DNA from: Anaeromyxobacter sp.
GTDB lineage: Bacteria > Myxococcota > Myxococcia > Myxococcales > Anaeromyxobacteraceae
Length of the DNA stretch: 64,000 nucleotides
Assembly (NCBI GenBank): GCA_016718565.1
Contig: JADKCZ010000003.1
Coordinates: forward strand, 62,001-126,000
Direction: 5' to 3'
Shown: positions 51,857 to 60,781 of the stretch, piece after piece
How the letters are laid out: the number at the start of each line of letters is the position of its first letter
Numbering within the stretch: the stretch's first letter is position 1
The notes under the pieces: generated by a model
The model's database searches: none
Seen by the model: only the letters and a program-made list of their open reading frames with translations
What the model was told of the DNA's origin: nothing
Position numbers and translations under genes: made by a program

Positions 51857-53254
51857 ATGACGACCACGGTCAGCTGCGTTCGATGCGGGACCACGGTGCC
51901 TCGCCCCGCGGACAAGCGCGCACGGTGTGCCGCCTGTGGGACCGCCCTGCCGCTCTTCGACGACGACCCGACCCTGAAGGTGCCGGACCTGCCGCCGCTG
52001 GCGCCGTTCTCGAGCCGGCTGCCGCCGCTGCCGGCGCCCGTGGGGGCCGATCGCTTCACCCAGAGTGAGATCCTGCCGGACCAGCTGCCCGCGCCGGAGG
52101 GCGGCTACGAGGACTTCACCCTCGAGCCGACCGGCGAGCGCGCCCTGGCGCCCGCCGCCGGGGCTCCCCCGCCGCCGGACGCCGGGAGCCCCGTGACCCC
52201 GCCCGAGTCCGCCGCGGCGGTGCAGCGGCGGGTGACGCCCATCGCCGCCATCGCCGCCCAGGCCAGGCCGGCGCCTCCGCCGGCCCCACCCCCCTCGGCA
52301 CAGGCCTCGCCGCCCGGGTCCGCCGCGCCCGCCTCGGCGGGCCACGCCCCCACCTTCGCCGCCGCCCGCCAGCGCACCGGCGCCAGGCCGCCGGTGGCGC
52401 TCATCGCCGCCGGCCTGCTCCTGGTCGGGGGCGGCGCAGCCTACCTCCTGCTCTCCGATCCCGCCGGCGGTGGGCCTCGCCCGGCCGGTGCCTCCGCCGG
52501 CGCGCCCCCGACGCTGGGCGACCCGGTCGAGCCCGCCCCGCTGGTCGCCGCGCCCGCCTCGGCGCCGGCCGCGCCCCAGACGCGCCCCTCCCCGCCGGCC
52601 GCGGTGGTGCCCGCCGCACGCCCCGCCGCCCGGCCACCACCCCCGATCGCCCTTCCGGCCACGCCCCAGCCGCTGCGCCCCCAGCCGGTCGCCGCCGCGC
52701 GCCCCCCGGCCGCCCGACCCGCGCCGCCCCCCGCCGATCCCCGCCCGGCCTCGCTGGTCGCCGCGCTCGGCGCGCCACCGCCGCCCACGCTGGCCGGAGC
52801 GCCCGCGCCGGCCGCCAGCCCAGCCGCCAGCCCAGCCGCCAGCCCGGCCGCCGCGCCAGCCGCCGCGCCGGTCACCCAGCAGGCCCAGGCCCCCGCGGCC
52901 GTCCCGCCGCCGCCCCCCCCCGGCACCCAGCAGCGGGTGGTGGAGGTGCCGGCCGTGGCGCTGGCGGAGCCCCTGCGCAAGCCCCGCCTGGTGGAGCCGG
53001 GCTGCATCCAGCGGGCGCTCAAGCTGCCGCGCGATCTCTCGCTCCGGCCAGGCGAGGTCACCACCGCGAGGTTCGCGGTGGGCATCGACGGCGCGACGCA
53101 GGACTTCTCGCTGGTGGGCACCCCCTCCGACGCCCGCCTCGGCCCGGCGCTCTCCACCGCGCTGCAGCGGTGCCGCTTCGTGCCCGCCACCGACGGCCAG
53201 GGCCGCCTGATCCAGGTCTGGCTGACCATGCCGTTCCGCTTCGACGGCCAGTGA
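51857..53254 (+). CDS. Zinc-ribbon, Pro-rich, TonB C-terminal-like membrane protein
   Basis: The 465-residue protein starts with a zinc ribbon (Cys7, Cys10, Cys24, Cys27). A Pro/Ala-rich cytoplasmic linker leads to one transmembrane segment (about 178-197, VALIAAGLLLVGGGAAYLLL). A long Pro/Ala spacer runs to about 370. The C-terminal 95 residues (GCIQRALKLP to VWLTMPFRFDG) resemble the TonB/AgmX C-terminal domain. That layout is common in myxobacteria and suggests a link from cytoplasm through the periplasm, perhaps in gliding, secretion or energy transduction. No exbB/exbD genes are adjacent. The ATG at 51857 follows a good promoter. Confidence 0.72.
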   Translation: MTTTVSCVRCGTTVPRPADKRARCAACGTALPLFDDDPTLKVPDLPPLAPFSSRLPPLPAPVGADRFTQSEILPDQLPAPEGGYEDFTLEPTGERALAPAAGAPPPPDAGSPVTPPESAAAVQRRVTPIAAIAAQARPAPPPAPPPSAQASPPGSAAPASAGHAPTFAAARQRTGARPPVALIAAGLLLVGGGAAYLLLSDPAGGGPRPAGASAGAPPTLGDPVEPAPLVAAPASAPAAPQTRPSPPAAVVPAARPAARPPPPIALPATPQPLRPQPVAAARPPAARPAPPPADPRPASLVAALGAPPPPTLAGAPAPAASPAASPAASPAAAPAAAPVTQQAQAPAAVPPPPPPGTQQRVVEVPAVALAEPLRKPRLVEPGCIQRALKLPRDLSLRPGEVTTARFAVGIDGATQDFSLVGTPSDARLGPALSTALQRCRFVPATDGQGRLIQVWLTMPFRFDGQ

Positions 53255-53309
53255 CCGGGGCGCAGGCCTGGGCGGGGCACGGGGCGCCGCCGCCCGACGC
53301 TCCCGCCGG

Positions 53310-53340
53310 TTGACGCACCGGCGTCCGCTCCGCATAGAAT
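53310..53340 (+). promoter_or_regulatory. Promoter of the small PilZ gene, leaderless
   Basis: TTGACG (53310-53315) and TAGAAT (53335-53340) are 19 nt apart. The GTG start at 53348 is 7 nt after the -10 box, so the transcript should begin at the start codon. Confidence 0.5.
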
Positions 53341-53347
53341 CGCCTCC

Positions 53348-53689
53348 GTGCCGCCCCCCGAAGAAGAGCGCCGCTACGTCCGCTACGAGGTCCCCTTCAC
53401 CGTGCACGTCAGCGCGGGCGGGCAGGTCCAGGTCTGCCAGGGCGAGGACCTCGGCGCAGGCGGCTGCCGGGCGGTGGTGCTCCACCCGCCGCAGCGTGGC
53501 CAGGAGGTGCACCTGCGGCTGCGCACCGATCGCATGGCCCTCGAGGTGAGCGGCCAGGCCACCGTGGCCTGGGCGCAGCGCGACCCGCCCTACCGCGTGG
53601 GGTTCGAGTTCTCGGCGCCGCTGGCCGAGAAGGCGGTGACGTTCATCCACGCGCTGCTGGGCCCGGTGCGGCTCACCCGGGCCGGCTGA
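53348..53689 (+). CDS. Single-domain PilZ protein
   Basis: The 113-residue protein is a PilZ domain throughout. RRYVRYEVPF gives the RxxxR motif and EDLGAGGCRAVVL the second motif (D-x-G-x-x-G in place of D-x-S-x-x-G). The later strands PPYRVGFEFSAP complete the barrel. c-di-GMP binding is plausible. It has no partner domain, so it would act as an adaptor. GTG at 53348 fits the promoter geometry. It is convergent with the response-regulator gene, 10 nt away. Confidence 0.83.
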   Translation: MPPPEEERRYVRYEVPFTVHVSAGGQVQVCQGEDLGAGGCRAVVLHPPQRGQEVHLRLRTDRMALEVSGQATVAWAQRDPPYRVGFEFSAPLAEKAVTFIHALLGPVRLTRAG

Positions 53690-53699
53690 CCGGCCGCGC

Positions 53700-54332
53700 T
53701 CACTCCACCAGCTTGTGCTGCAGGGCGTAGCGGGTCAGCTCCACGTTGGTGGAGACGCCCAGCTTCTCGGCGATGCGCGCCCGGTAGGTGGCGATGGTCT
53801 TCTCCGACAGGTGGAGCTCGCCGGCGATCTCCTTCATGGTCTTGCCGCTGGCCACCAGCCGCACCACCTGCAGCTCGCGCCCCGAGAGCGCCTCGTGCGG
53901 CTCGCCGCGCAGCCCGCCGCCCAGCACCGCCGCCAGCCGCTCGGCCAGCGCCGCGGTGACGTACTTGCCGCCGTCCAGCGCCTTGCGGGCCGCCGCCACC
54001 AGCTCGTCGGAGGCGCTGCTCTTGGTGAGGTAGCCGGCCGCGCCGAGCCGGAGGCAGCGGACCGCGAACTCCTCCTCCGGGTAGCCGGAGAGGACCAGCA
54101 CCGGGAGCTTGGGCCACTGCCGCTGCACGTCCTCCAGCACCTCCAGCCCGCTGCGCCCGGGCAGGTTGATGTCCAGCACCAGCAGGTCCCACCGCTCCTC
54201 CTGCAGCCGCGCCAGCGCCTCGGGGGCGGCGCTGGCCTCGCCGAAGGTCGCGCCCGGGAAGCCCTCGGCCAGCACCTGGCGCGTGCCGCGCCGCACCACC
54301 TCGTGGTCGTCGACCACCAGGATCCTGGTCAT
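53700..54332 (-). CDS. NarL/FixJ-type response regulator
   Basis: The 210-residue regulator has a receiver domain (Asp54 in LVLDINLPGRSG, Lys in YLTKSSASD) and a LuxR-type helix-turn-helix (LSGRELQVVRLVASGKTMKE then HLSEKTIATYRARI). It should bind DNA when phosphorylated by the kinase encoded just upstream. The ATG overlaps the kinase stop (ATGA), so the pair is translationally coupled. It ends the three-gene minus-strand operon. Target promoters are unknown. Confidence 0.92.
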   Translation of the reverse strand: MTRILVVDDHEVVRRGTRQVLAEGFPGATFGEASAAPEALARLQEERWDLLVLDINLPGRSGLEVLEDVQRQWPKLPVLVLSGYPEEEFAVRCLRLGAAGYLTKSSASDELVAAARKALDGGKYVTAALAERLAAVLGGGLRGEPHEALSGRELQVVRLVASGKTMKEIAGELHLSEKTIATYRARIAEKLGVSTNVELTRYALQHKLVE

Positions 54333-56188
54333 GTGGAGCCTCCCCCGCCGCCCGCCACCGGCAGGCGGGCCGTCACCACCGTGCCACGTTCCGGGCCGCG
54401 CTCGAAGCGGACCCACCCGCCCAGCAGGGTGGCGCGCTCGGTCATGCCGAGGAGGCCGAGGGTGTCCGGGCCCATGGCCGGCTCGTCCAGGCCGCGCCCG
54501 TCGTCCTCCACCCGCAGCACCAGCGCCCCTGGCTCGGCCCGCAGCGACACCACCACCACCCGCGCCTCGGCGTGGCGAGAGACGTTGGTCATGGCCTCCT
54601 GGCAGATGCGGTAGAGCGCGGTGGCCACCTCCGGCAGTGGCTCGGGGGCCCCCTCCTCCAGCTCGGCCCGGCACTCGATGCCGGTCCGCTCCTGGAACCG
54701 GCGCGCCTCCTGGCGCAGCGCCGGCGCCAGGCCGAGCCGGTCGAGCGCGCCCGGTCGGAGCTCGCTGGCGATGCGCTGCACCGAGATCACCGTCTGGTCC
54801 GCCAGCTCGGACGCGGCCACCGCCCGGTCGAGGAGCGCGCTGACCTGCTCCGAGGCCGGCAGCTCGCCCAGCCGGTTCTCCAGCCAGCGCAGGTCCATCT
54901 TGAGGCCGGTCAGCAGCTGCCCCAGCTCGTCGTGCAGGTCGCGGGCCATGCGGGTCTTCTCGTCCTCGCGCACCGTCTGCAGCCGGCCCGCCAGCGCCCG
55001 CAGGCGCTCGCGGGACTCGCCCAGGCGGGCCCGCTCCTCCACCAGCGCGGAGCGGGTGCGCAGCGCCACCACCCCGAAGGCCAGGTCGTCGGCCAGCTGC
55101 TGCAGGAGCCGCACCACCGGGTCGTCGAAGGCCCCGCGCTCGGCGGCGAAGAGCACCAGCACGCCCAGCCGCTCGCCGCCCACCGCCAGGGGCAGCGCGA
55201 TGCAGGTCTCGACGCCGGCCAGCGGCACCTGGGCGCGCCAGGCGGCCAGCCGGGCGTCGCCCGCCAGGTCCTCCACCACGCAGGGCCTGCCGCTGCGCAG
55301 GGCCAGCCCGGCCGGGCCGCACGGCTCCGCCCCGTCGCAGCGGTCGAAGCACAGCCCCTGCGCCACCTCGGCGCCCTCGCCGTAGGCCGCCACCGGGTGG
55401 AGCGGCGCCTCCCCGCCGGGCGCCGCGCCGGCCCAGGCCAGCCGGTAGCCGCCGTGCTGCACCGCGATGCGGCAGACCTCGGCCATGAGCTGCGGCTCGC
55501 CGTCGGCCCGCACCAGCGCCTCGTTGACCGCGCCCAGCATGCGCAGCGCCGCGTTCATGCGGCGCAGCTCCTCCTTGATGGCCCAGGCCTGCGTCACGTC
55601 GCGGATGACGACCTGGACGGCCGCGACCCCCTCCACCACGAAGGTGGAGACGCCGACCTCGGCGCGGAAGGGCTCGCCGTCGAGGCGGCGCATGCGCCGC
55701 TCCAGCACCTGGGGGTACGGCCGCCCGGTCTCGGCGCGGGTGGTCCGATCCACCACCGCGGCGTGGTCCGCCGGGTCCACCACCGCCAGCATCGACAGCC
55801 CCACCAGCGCCTCGGCCGAGGGGGCGCGCAGCAGGCGCAGCGCCGCCTGGTTGGCGAAGACCATGGTGTGGTGCTCCAGGATGATGATGCCGTCCGGGGA
55901 GGACTCCACCAGGCCGCGCCAGCGCGCCTCCAGCCGCTCCAGGCGGCTGGCGGCGGCCTGCCGCGCCGCCAGCACCCTGCGCAGGCCGAGGTGCAGCAGG
56001 AGGGCCGTGAGCACCACGAAGCCCCAGCCCTTGACGACGGACCAGCGCTCGAACTCGGCGCGGTTGCGGACCACGGCGCCGAGGGCGTCGTCGGACACCA
56101 CCACGTAGACGGCCGCCACCGCCGCATAGACGGCCGGGATCCAGAGGGCCGGCGAGGGGCGCCAGCCGGTGGGGGCGGGGCCGCGCAT
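54329..56188 (-). CDS. NarL-type sensor histidine kinase with PAS and GAF domains
   Basis: The 619-residue membrane kinase has two N-terminal transmembrane segments (about 12-32 and 48-67) with almost no periplasmic loop. A PAS domain (about 85-200) and a GAF domain (about 240-385, with Cys-rich CFDRCDGAEPCGPAG) follow. The HisKA_3 box ARDLHDELGQLLTGLK holds the phospho-acceptor His, and the HATPase has ALYRICQEAMTNVSRHA and DDGRGL. The cysteines in the GAF domain could sense redox state or metal. ATGA overlaps link it to genes on both sides. Confidence 0.9.
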   Translation of the reverse strand: MRGPAPTGWRPSPALWIPAVYAAVAAVYVVVSDDALGAVVRNRAEFERWSVVKGWGFVVLTALLLHLGLRRVLAARQAAASRLERLEARWRGLVESSPDGIIILEHHTMVFANQAALRLLRAPSAEALVGLSMLAVVDPADHAAVVDRTTRAETGRPYPQVLERRMRRLDGEPFRAEVGVSTFVVEGVAAVQVVIRDVTQAWAIKEELRRMNAALRMLGAVNEALVRADGEPQLMAEVCRIAVQHGGYRLAWAGAAPGGEAPLHPVAAYGEGAEVAQGLCFDRCDGAEPCGPAGLALRSGRPCVVEDLAGDARLAAWRAQVPLAGVETCIALPLAVGGERLGVLVLFAAERGAFDDPVVRLLQQLADDLAFGVVALRTRSALVEERARLGESRERLRALAGRLQTVREDEKTRMARDLHDELGQLLTGLKMDLRWLENRLGELPASEQVSALLDRAVAASELADQTVISVQRIASELRPGALDRLGLAPALRQEARRFQERTGIECRAELEEGAPEPLPEVATALYRICQEAMTNVSRHAEARVVVVSLRAEPGALVLRVEDDGRGLDEPAMGPDTLGLLGMTERATLLGGWVRFERGPERGTVVTARLPVAGGGGGST

Positions 56189-56802
56189 CAGCCGCCCCCG
56201 TAGGCCCCCGCCAGCACCGTGCCCAGCGTCCCCGCCTCGAAGGAGCGGGGGTCCACCCGCTGCAGCCGCCGCTCCTGCTCCCGGCTCAGCAGGTCGTGGT
56301 GGCGCAGGCCGTCCAGCCGCTCGGACAGGAGGGGCAGGGGCGCGTCGCGGTGCTCCCACCCCAGCCGGTCGAACTGGCGCAGCGAGAGCGGCGGCGAGAA
56401 CTGGCGCAGCGTCTTCTGGCCCTTCAGGTTGAAGTAGGCCTCGAAGTAGGACAGCACCAGCTCGCGCAGGGTGCGGTGGATGGGCTCGCGGGAGCGCAGC
56501 CCGGCGAAGTTGGACTTGGCCACCGCCCCCCAGCACCCGTCCACCCGGTAGACGGCCAGCACGTGGTCGTCGTCGCGCACCGCCCGCAGGTCCACCAGGG
56601 CCGGCGGGTGGCCCAGCCGGCGCAGCGCCGCCGCGCCGAACAGGGCGCCGTCGAAGCAGTGCGCCCGGCGCTCCACCAGCACCTGCCGCGGGCAGACGGC
56701 GTCGCCCGCGGTGCGGTAGGCCAGGCCGTCCAGCCAGGTCTGGATCTTCTCGGGGGTGGAGAGCTTCCGGAAGGCGGCCAGCTCCCCTCGGGTCCAGGTC
56801 AT
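56188..56802 (-). CDS. Transglutaminase-like cysteine-protein homologue
   Basis: The 204-residue cytoplasmic protein has RAHCFDGALFGAAALRRLG with Cys49 and DDDHVLAVYRVDGCWGAVAKSN with His80 and an Asp/Asn after it. This is the Cys-His-Asp order of transglutaminase-like hydrolases. The reaction and substrate are unknown. The C-terminal half is helical and charged. It is the first gene of an operon with a sensor kinase and a regulator (its stop overlaps the kinase ATG), so it may modify or report a signal to them. The ATG at 56802 lies 86 nt from the divergent TPR gene. Confidence 0.62.
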   Translation of the reverse strand: MTWTRGELAAFRKLSTPEKIQTWLDGLAYRTAGDAVCPRQVLVERRAHCFDGALFGAAALRRLGHPPALVDLRAVRDDDHVLAVYRVDGCWGAVAKSNFAGLRSREPIHRTLRELVLSYFEAYFNLKGQKTLRQFSPPLSLRQFDRLGWEHRDAPLPLLSERLDGLRHHDLLSREQERRLQRVDPRSFEAGTLGTVLAGAYGGG

Positions 56803-56888
56803 CCTCGTTCCATACCAAGGGCGGCCGAGGTGTGCGATATTCCGCGGCCATTCCGGCGCCTGCGGGCGCCTGCCAGGAGGGCTTCACG

Positions 56889-57515
56889 ATGGACAAGAAG
56901 ATGGTCATGGGCGCGGTGGGAGGGCTCCTGGTCGGCCTGCTGGCCGGCTACATCATCGGCTTCGAGGTGCACGAGTCGAACGCGCGCCAGCTGGCGGTCG
57001 CGGGCGGGGCACCCATGGGGCAGCAGCCGCCGCCGGGCATGGGGCAGATGCCGCCCCCGGGCATGGGCCAGGCCCCCCTGCCCTCGCCGCAGCAGGCCGC
57101 CGACTTCCAGGCCCGCATCGACCTGAACCAGCGGCTGCTGGCCAAGGACCCCAAGAACGTCCAGGCCTGGGTCGCGCTCGGCAACGACTACTTCGACACC
57201 CGGCAGTTCCAGAAGTCGATCGACGCCTACGGCAAGGCGCTGGCGCTGCAGCCCAACAACCCGGACGTCCTGACCGACCAGGGCGTCATGTACGAGCAGA
57301 CCCTGGAGTACGACAAGGCGCTGGCCAACTTCGAGCAGGCGCAGCGCATCGCGCCCAACCACGTCCAGAGCCTCTTCAACATCGGCGTGGTCTGGACCAA
57401 GAAGCAGGACGGGGCCAAGGCCGCCGCGGCGTGGAAGAAGGTCATCGAGGTGGCGCCGCAGAGCCCGCAGGCCGCCGACGCCCGGGAAGGGCTGGCCAAG
57501 CTGGGCGCCAGGTAG
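56889..57515 (+). CDS. Membrane-anchored tetratricopeptide-repeat protein
   Basis: The 208-residue protein has an N-terminal transmembrane segment (about 7-24, GGLLVGLLAGYIIGF), a Met/Pro/Gly/Gln-rich linker (GQQPPPGMGQMPPPGMGQ) and three to four TPR units (about 75-200, with AWVALGNDYFDTRQFQKSID and later repeats). TPR domains mediate protein contacts; a partner is not obvious. The ATG at 56889 follows CAGGAGGG. It is a single gene ended by a strong hairpin. Confidence 0.85.
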   Translation: MDKKMVMGAVGGLLVGLLAGYIIGFEVHESNARQLAVAGGAPMGQQPPPGMGQMPPPGMGQAPLPSPQQAADFQARIDLNQRLLAKDPKNVQAWVALGNDYFDTRQFQKSIDAYGKALALQPNNPDVLTDQGVMYEQTLEYDKALANFEQAQRIAPNHVQSLFNIGVVWTKKQDGAKAAAAWKKVIEVAPQSPQAADAREGLAKLGAR

Positions 57516-57543
57516 GCGCCGCCCGGCCGCGCCCGGAGCGCCG

Positions 57544-57570
57544 GCGCCGGTCCCTGGGAGGGGCCGGCGC
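57544..57570 (+). terminator. Terminator of the TPR gene
   Basis: GCGCCGGTCCC (57544-57554) pairs with GGGGCCGGCGC (57560-57570), an 11-bp stem with one G-T pair and a 5-nt loop, 29 nt after the stop. Confidence 0.6.
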
Positions 57571-57764
57571 GGCGGCGGGCCCGTGGCGCCGGGGGTGGGC
57601 TGGGTCGCGGGCGCGCCGAGGGCCGCGCCCATCGGGGGCACCCCGTCGCCAGGGGTGGCGGCGGGCCGCTGGCGTGCAATCCGCGGCCGGACCTGTTACG
57701 AACCCGCCCCCGCCCTGCACCGGCCGCGGACAGTCCGCCTGCCGTGGTGCGCCCCGAGGACCCT

Positions 57765-59150
57765 GTGACCACCTTCGCCGACCTGAAGCTCTCCGAGCAG
57801 TCCCTGCGCGCCCTCGAGCGCGCCGGCTTCGAGCACCCCACCCCCATCCAGGCCCGCGCCATCCCGCCGGCCCTGGAGGGCAAGGACGTCATCGGCGCCG
57901 CCGCCACCGGCACCGGCAAGACCGCCGCCTTCCTGCTGCCCATCATCGAGCGGCTGGCCGGCAAGGCCGGCACCCGGGCGCTGGTGCTGGCGCCCACCCG
58001 CGAGCTGGCCCTGCAGATCGGCGCGGAGCTGGAGCGCTTCGGCCACGGCCGTCACGTGCGCGGGGCGGTGGTCATCGGGGGCGTGGGCATGGGGCAGCAG
58101 ACCATGGCCTTCCGGGACCGGCGCGAGGTGATCATCGCCACCCCGGGCCGCCTGGTGGACCACCTGCAGCAGGGCACGGCCAAGCTGGACCAGGTGGAGA
58201 TCCTGGTCCTCGACGAGGCCGACCGGATGCTCGACATGGGGTTCAAGCCCCAGCTCACCCGCATCCTGGCTCGCCTCCCCAAGAAGCGACAGACCCTGCT
58301 CTTCTCGGCCACCATCGGCGGCGAGGTGGGCGAGTTCGCCCGCGTCAACCTGCACGCCCCGGTGGAGGTCTCGGTGGCCCGCAGCGGCACCACCGCCGCA
58401 CGCGCCGAGCAGCGGGTCTTCCTCTGCTCCCAGGAGGAGAAGCCGGCCCTGCTGCTGGCGCTGCTGGCCCGGGACGACCTCTCCACCCTGGTCTTCACCC
58501 GCACCAAGCGGCGCGCCGACCGGGTGGCCAAGGGCGTGGAGCGGGCCGGGCACAAGGTGGCGCGCATCCACGCCGACCGCTCGCAGGGGCAGCGGCGCCA
58601 GGCGCTCGACGGCTTCAAGGACGGCAGCTACCGCGTGCTCATCGCCACCGACATCGCGGCCCGCGGCATCGACGTGGAGGAGATCGGCCACGTGGTGAAC
58701 TTCGACCTGCCGCACGTGCCGGAGGACTACGTCCACCGGGTGGGGCGCACCGCGCGGGCCGAGGCCAGCGGCCTGGCGTCGGCCTTCTGCGCGCCGGAGG
58801 AGGGCGACCTGCTCAGGGCCATCGAGGCGCTCACCCGGGCCCCGCTCCCGCGGGCCGAGGTGCCGCGCGACGACGAGACCTTCGTGGCCGAGTGGGCGCG
58901 GGCCGCCGAGGGGCGGGTCCACCAGGGCGTGCCGCCGCACCGGCGGCCCGGGGCGGCCGGCCCGAGCCGCCGCCCCAGCGCGGCGCGCCAGCGGGGTGGT
59001 GGGCACAGTCACGGCCACAACCGGGGCGTGCACGCCGCCGCCGAGCCCCGCGGCGAGGGCGCTGCCCCGGCCGGCCGGAGCGGCGCCGGGGCGGCCCCGG
59101 CCCGCAAGCCGGTGACGCTGGGCACCTGGAAGCCGCCGCGGAAGCGCTGA
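57765..59150 (+). CDS. DEAD-box RNA helicase, RhlE-like
   Basis: The 461-residue helicase has the full DEAD motif set: Q motif (FEHPTPIQARAIP), I (AATGTGKT), Ia (PTRELA), Ib (TPGR), II (DEAD), III (SAT), V (RGID) and VI (HRVGRTAR). The 80-residue C-terminal tail is Arg/Gly/Ala-rich and basic, as in RhlE and other RNA-remodelling helicases. It would unwind RNA in ribosome assembly or mRNA decay. The family start TTFADLKLS matches GTG 57765, with CCGAGGA before it. GTG codons at 57744 and 57747 are also in frame. The next gene follows after 5 nt. Confidence 0.9.
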   Translation: MTTFADLKLSEQSLRALERAGFEHPTPIQARAIPPALEGKDVIGAAATGTGKTAAFLLPIIERLAGKAGTRALVLAPTRELALQIGAELERFGHGRHVRGAVVIGGVGMGQQTMAFRDRREVIIATPGRLVDHLQQGTAKLDQVEILVLDEADRMLDMGFKPQLTRILARLPKKRQTLLFSATIGGEVGEFARVNLHAPVEVSVARSGTTAARAEQRVFLCSQEEKPALLLALLARDDLSTLVFTRTKRRADRVAKGVERAGHKVARIHADRSQGQRRQALDGFKDGSYRVLIATDIAARGIDVEEIGHVVNFDLPHVPEDYVHRVGRTARAEASGLASAFCAPEEGDLLRAIEALTRAPLPRAEVPRDDETFVAEWARAAEGRVHQGVPPHRRPGAAGPSRRPSAARQRGGGHSHGHNRGVHAAAEPRGEGAAPAGRSGAGAAPARKPVTLGTWKPPRKR

Positions 59151-59155
59151 GCCCG

Positions 59156-59821
59156 GTGCTCGATCCCGCCACCCTGGCCGCCTGGCGCGACCTCGTCCAG
59201 ACCCGGACGGCGCCCGCGCCGGTGCCGCTGGTGCCGGAGGTCCTGACCTACCAGGCCACCGATCTCACGCCGCTGTGGCACGCCACCTCGGCCGAGCTGC
59301 GCCGCTACGACGCCTCGCCGTTCTGGGCCTTCCCCTGGGCCGGCGGCCAGGCGCTGGCGCGCCACCTGCTGGACCACCCGGAGCTGGTGCGCGGCCGCAC
59401 CGTCCTCGACTTCGCCACCGGCAGCGGGCTGGTGGCCATCGCCGCCATCGCCGCCGGGGCGGCCAGCGTCCGGGCCACCGACCTCTCCCCCTTCTGCGAG
59501 GTGGTGGTGCCGATGAACGCGGCGCTCAACCAGGTGGTCCTCGAGGCCAGCCTGGAGGACCTGCTCGGCCGGCCGCTGCCCGGCGTGGAGGTGGTGCTGG
59601 CCGGCGACGTCTTCTACGAGCAGCCGCTGGCCGGGCGGGCCCTGGAGTGGTTCCGCCAGCTGGCCGCCGCGGGCGCGCTGGTGCTGGTGGGCGACCCGGG
59701 CCGCCTGTACTCGCCCCAGGAGGGCGTGGTGGAGCTGGGCGAGTACCAGGTGCCGGTGTCGATGGAGATCGAGGACCGGGCGGTGATGCGGACCTGGGTG
59801 GAGCGGGTGCTGCCGGCCTGA
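59156..59821 (+). CDS. Class I methyltransferase similar to ETF-beta lysine methyltransferases
   Basis: The 221-residue protein matches the METTL20/EtfB-lysine methyltransferase group: SPFWAFPWAGGQALARHLLD, the AdoMet loop VLDFATGSGLVAIAA and VEVVLAGDVFYEQPLAG. Bacterial members methylate ETF-beta lysines; here that is family-based inference. Because this genome segment encodes FadE, which feeds ETF, such a target would make sense. The start is GTG at 59156, 5 nt after the helicase stop, so it is co-transcribed. Confidence 0.8.
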   Translation: MLDPATLAAWRDLVQTRTAPAPVPLVPEVLTYQATDLTPLWHATSAELRRYDASPFWAFPWAGGQALARHLLDHPELVRGRTVLDFATGSGLVAIAAIAAGAASVRATDLSPFCEVVVPMNAALNQVVLEASLEDLLGRPLPGVEVVLAGDVFYEQPLAGRALEWFRQLAAAGALVLVGDPGRLYSPQEGVVELGEYQVPVSMEIEDRAVMRTWVERVLPA

Positions 59822-59845
59822 GGCGGCGCGGCTTGCGGGCCACCC

Positions 59846-60637
59846 TCAGGTGACCAGCACGGACCGCATCGACAGCGAAGCCATGTCGAACCCCTCCAGC
59901 GGCGAGGTCACCTGGCCGTCCTGGCCGGCCGCGCCGGCCACGTAGAGCAGCGGCAGGTAGTGGTCGGGCGAGGGGTGGGCCTGCCGCCCGGCCGGGCTGT
60001 CCAGCGCGTGGCCCAGCCAGGCGCCGTCCCGCTGGGCCACGGCGCGGGCCACGTCGGCGTCGAAGGCGGCCGCCCAGGCCGGGGTGGCGGTCTCGCCGCG
60101 GTGCCAGGCCCCGAAGGCGTGGCGCAGGTTGTGGGTCAGGTTGCCGCTCCCCAGGATCAGCACCCCCTCGTCGCGCAGCGGCGCCAGCGCCCGGCCCAGC
60201 GCCAGGTGCTCGGCCGGCGGGAGCGTGGCGTCGAGCGAGAGCTGGACCACCGGCACGTCGGCCCCTGGCCGGAGGTGGACCAGCACCGACCAGGCGCCGT
60301 GGTCGAGCCCCCGGTCCCCCACCACCGAGGCGCGGCGCCGGCCCAGCAGCCCCACCACCCGGTCGGCCAGCGCGGGGTCGCCGGGGGACGGGTACCGCAC
60401 CCGGGAGAGCGCGTCGGGGAAGCCGGAGAAGTCGTGGATGGTCTCGGGCCGGGCCGTTCCGGTGGTGTGACTGCCCGCCACGAACCAGTGGGCCGAGACG
60501 GCCAGGATGGCCCGCGGCGCTGGCAGGGCGGCCGCCAGGGCGCGGAGGCCCCGGCTCCAGCGGTTGTCCTCCACGGCGTTCATCGGGTTGCCGTGGCCGA
60601 CGAAGAGGACCGGCATGCGAGCGGGTGGCGGGTTCAC
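59846..60637 (-). CDS. LigB/DODA-type extradiol dioxygenase, YgiD-like
   Basis: The 263-residue protein shows the histidines of the class III extradiol (LigB) fold: FVGHGNPMNAV, SAHWFVAG and LDHGAWSVL. The length and spacing match YgiD, which cleaves DOPA-like catechols with bound zinc or iron. The natural substrate is unknown. Two starts are possible: GTG 60637, with GGAG at a good distance, or ATG 60616 (MPVLFVGHG), without a site. The former is used. It stands alone and convergent to the methyltransferase gene. Confidence 0.85.
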   Translation of the reverse strand: MNPPPARMPVLFVGHGNPMNAVEDNRWSRGLRALAAALPAPRAILAVSAHWFVAGSHTTGTARPETIHDFSGFPDALSRVRYPSPGDPALADRVVGLLGRRRASVVGDRGLDHGAWSVLVHLRPGADVPVVQLSLDATLPPAEHLALGRALAPLRDEGVLILGSGNLTHNLRHAFGAWHRGETATPAWAAAFDADVARAVAQRDGAWLGHALDSPAGRQAHPSPDHYLPLLYVAGAAGQDGQVTSPLEGFDMASLSMRSVLVT

Positions 60638-60781
60638 GGTGGGGGCTCCGATGGGACGAAGGGGCGGGCCGGCGCACCGCGCCGATCCGCCCCTCCAGGA
60701 TGGCGCGGCCGCGAGGGCCACGCCGGGTGATCAGGTGGCGCTGCGCCCCGGCCCCGGCTGGGACCCGCGGCGCCGACCCGC

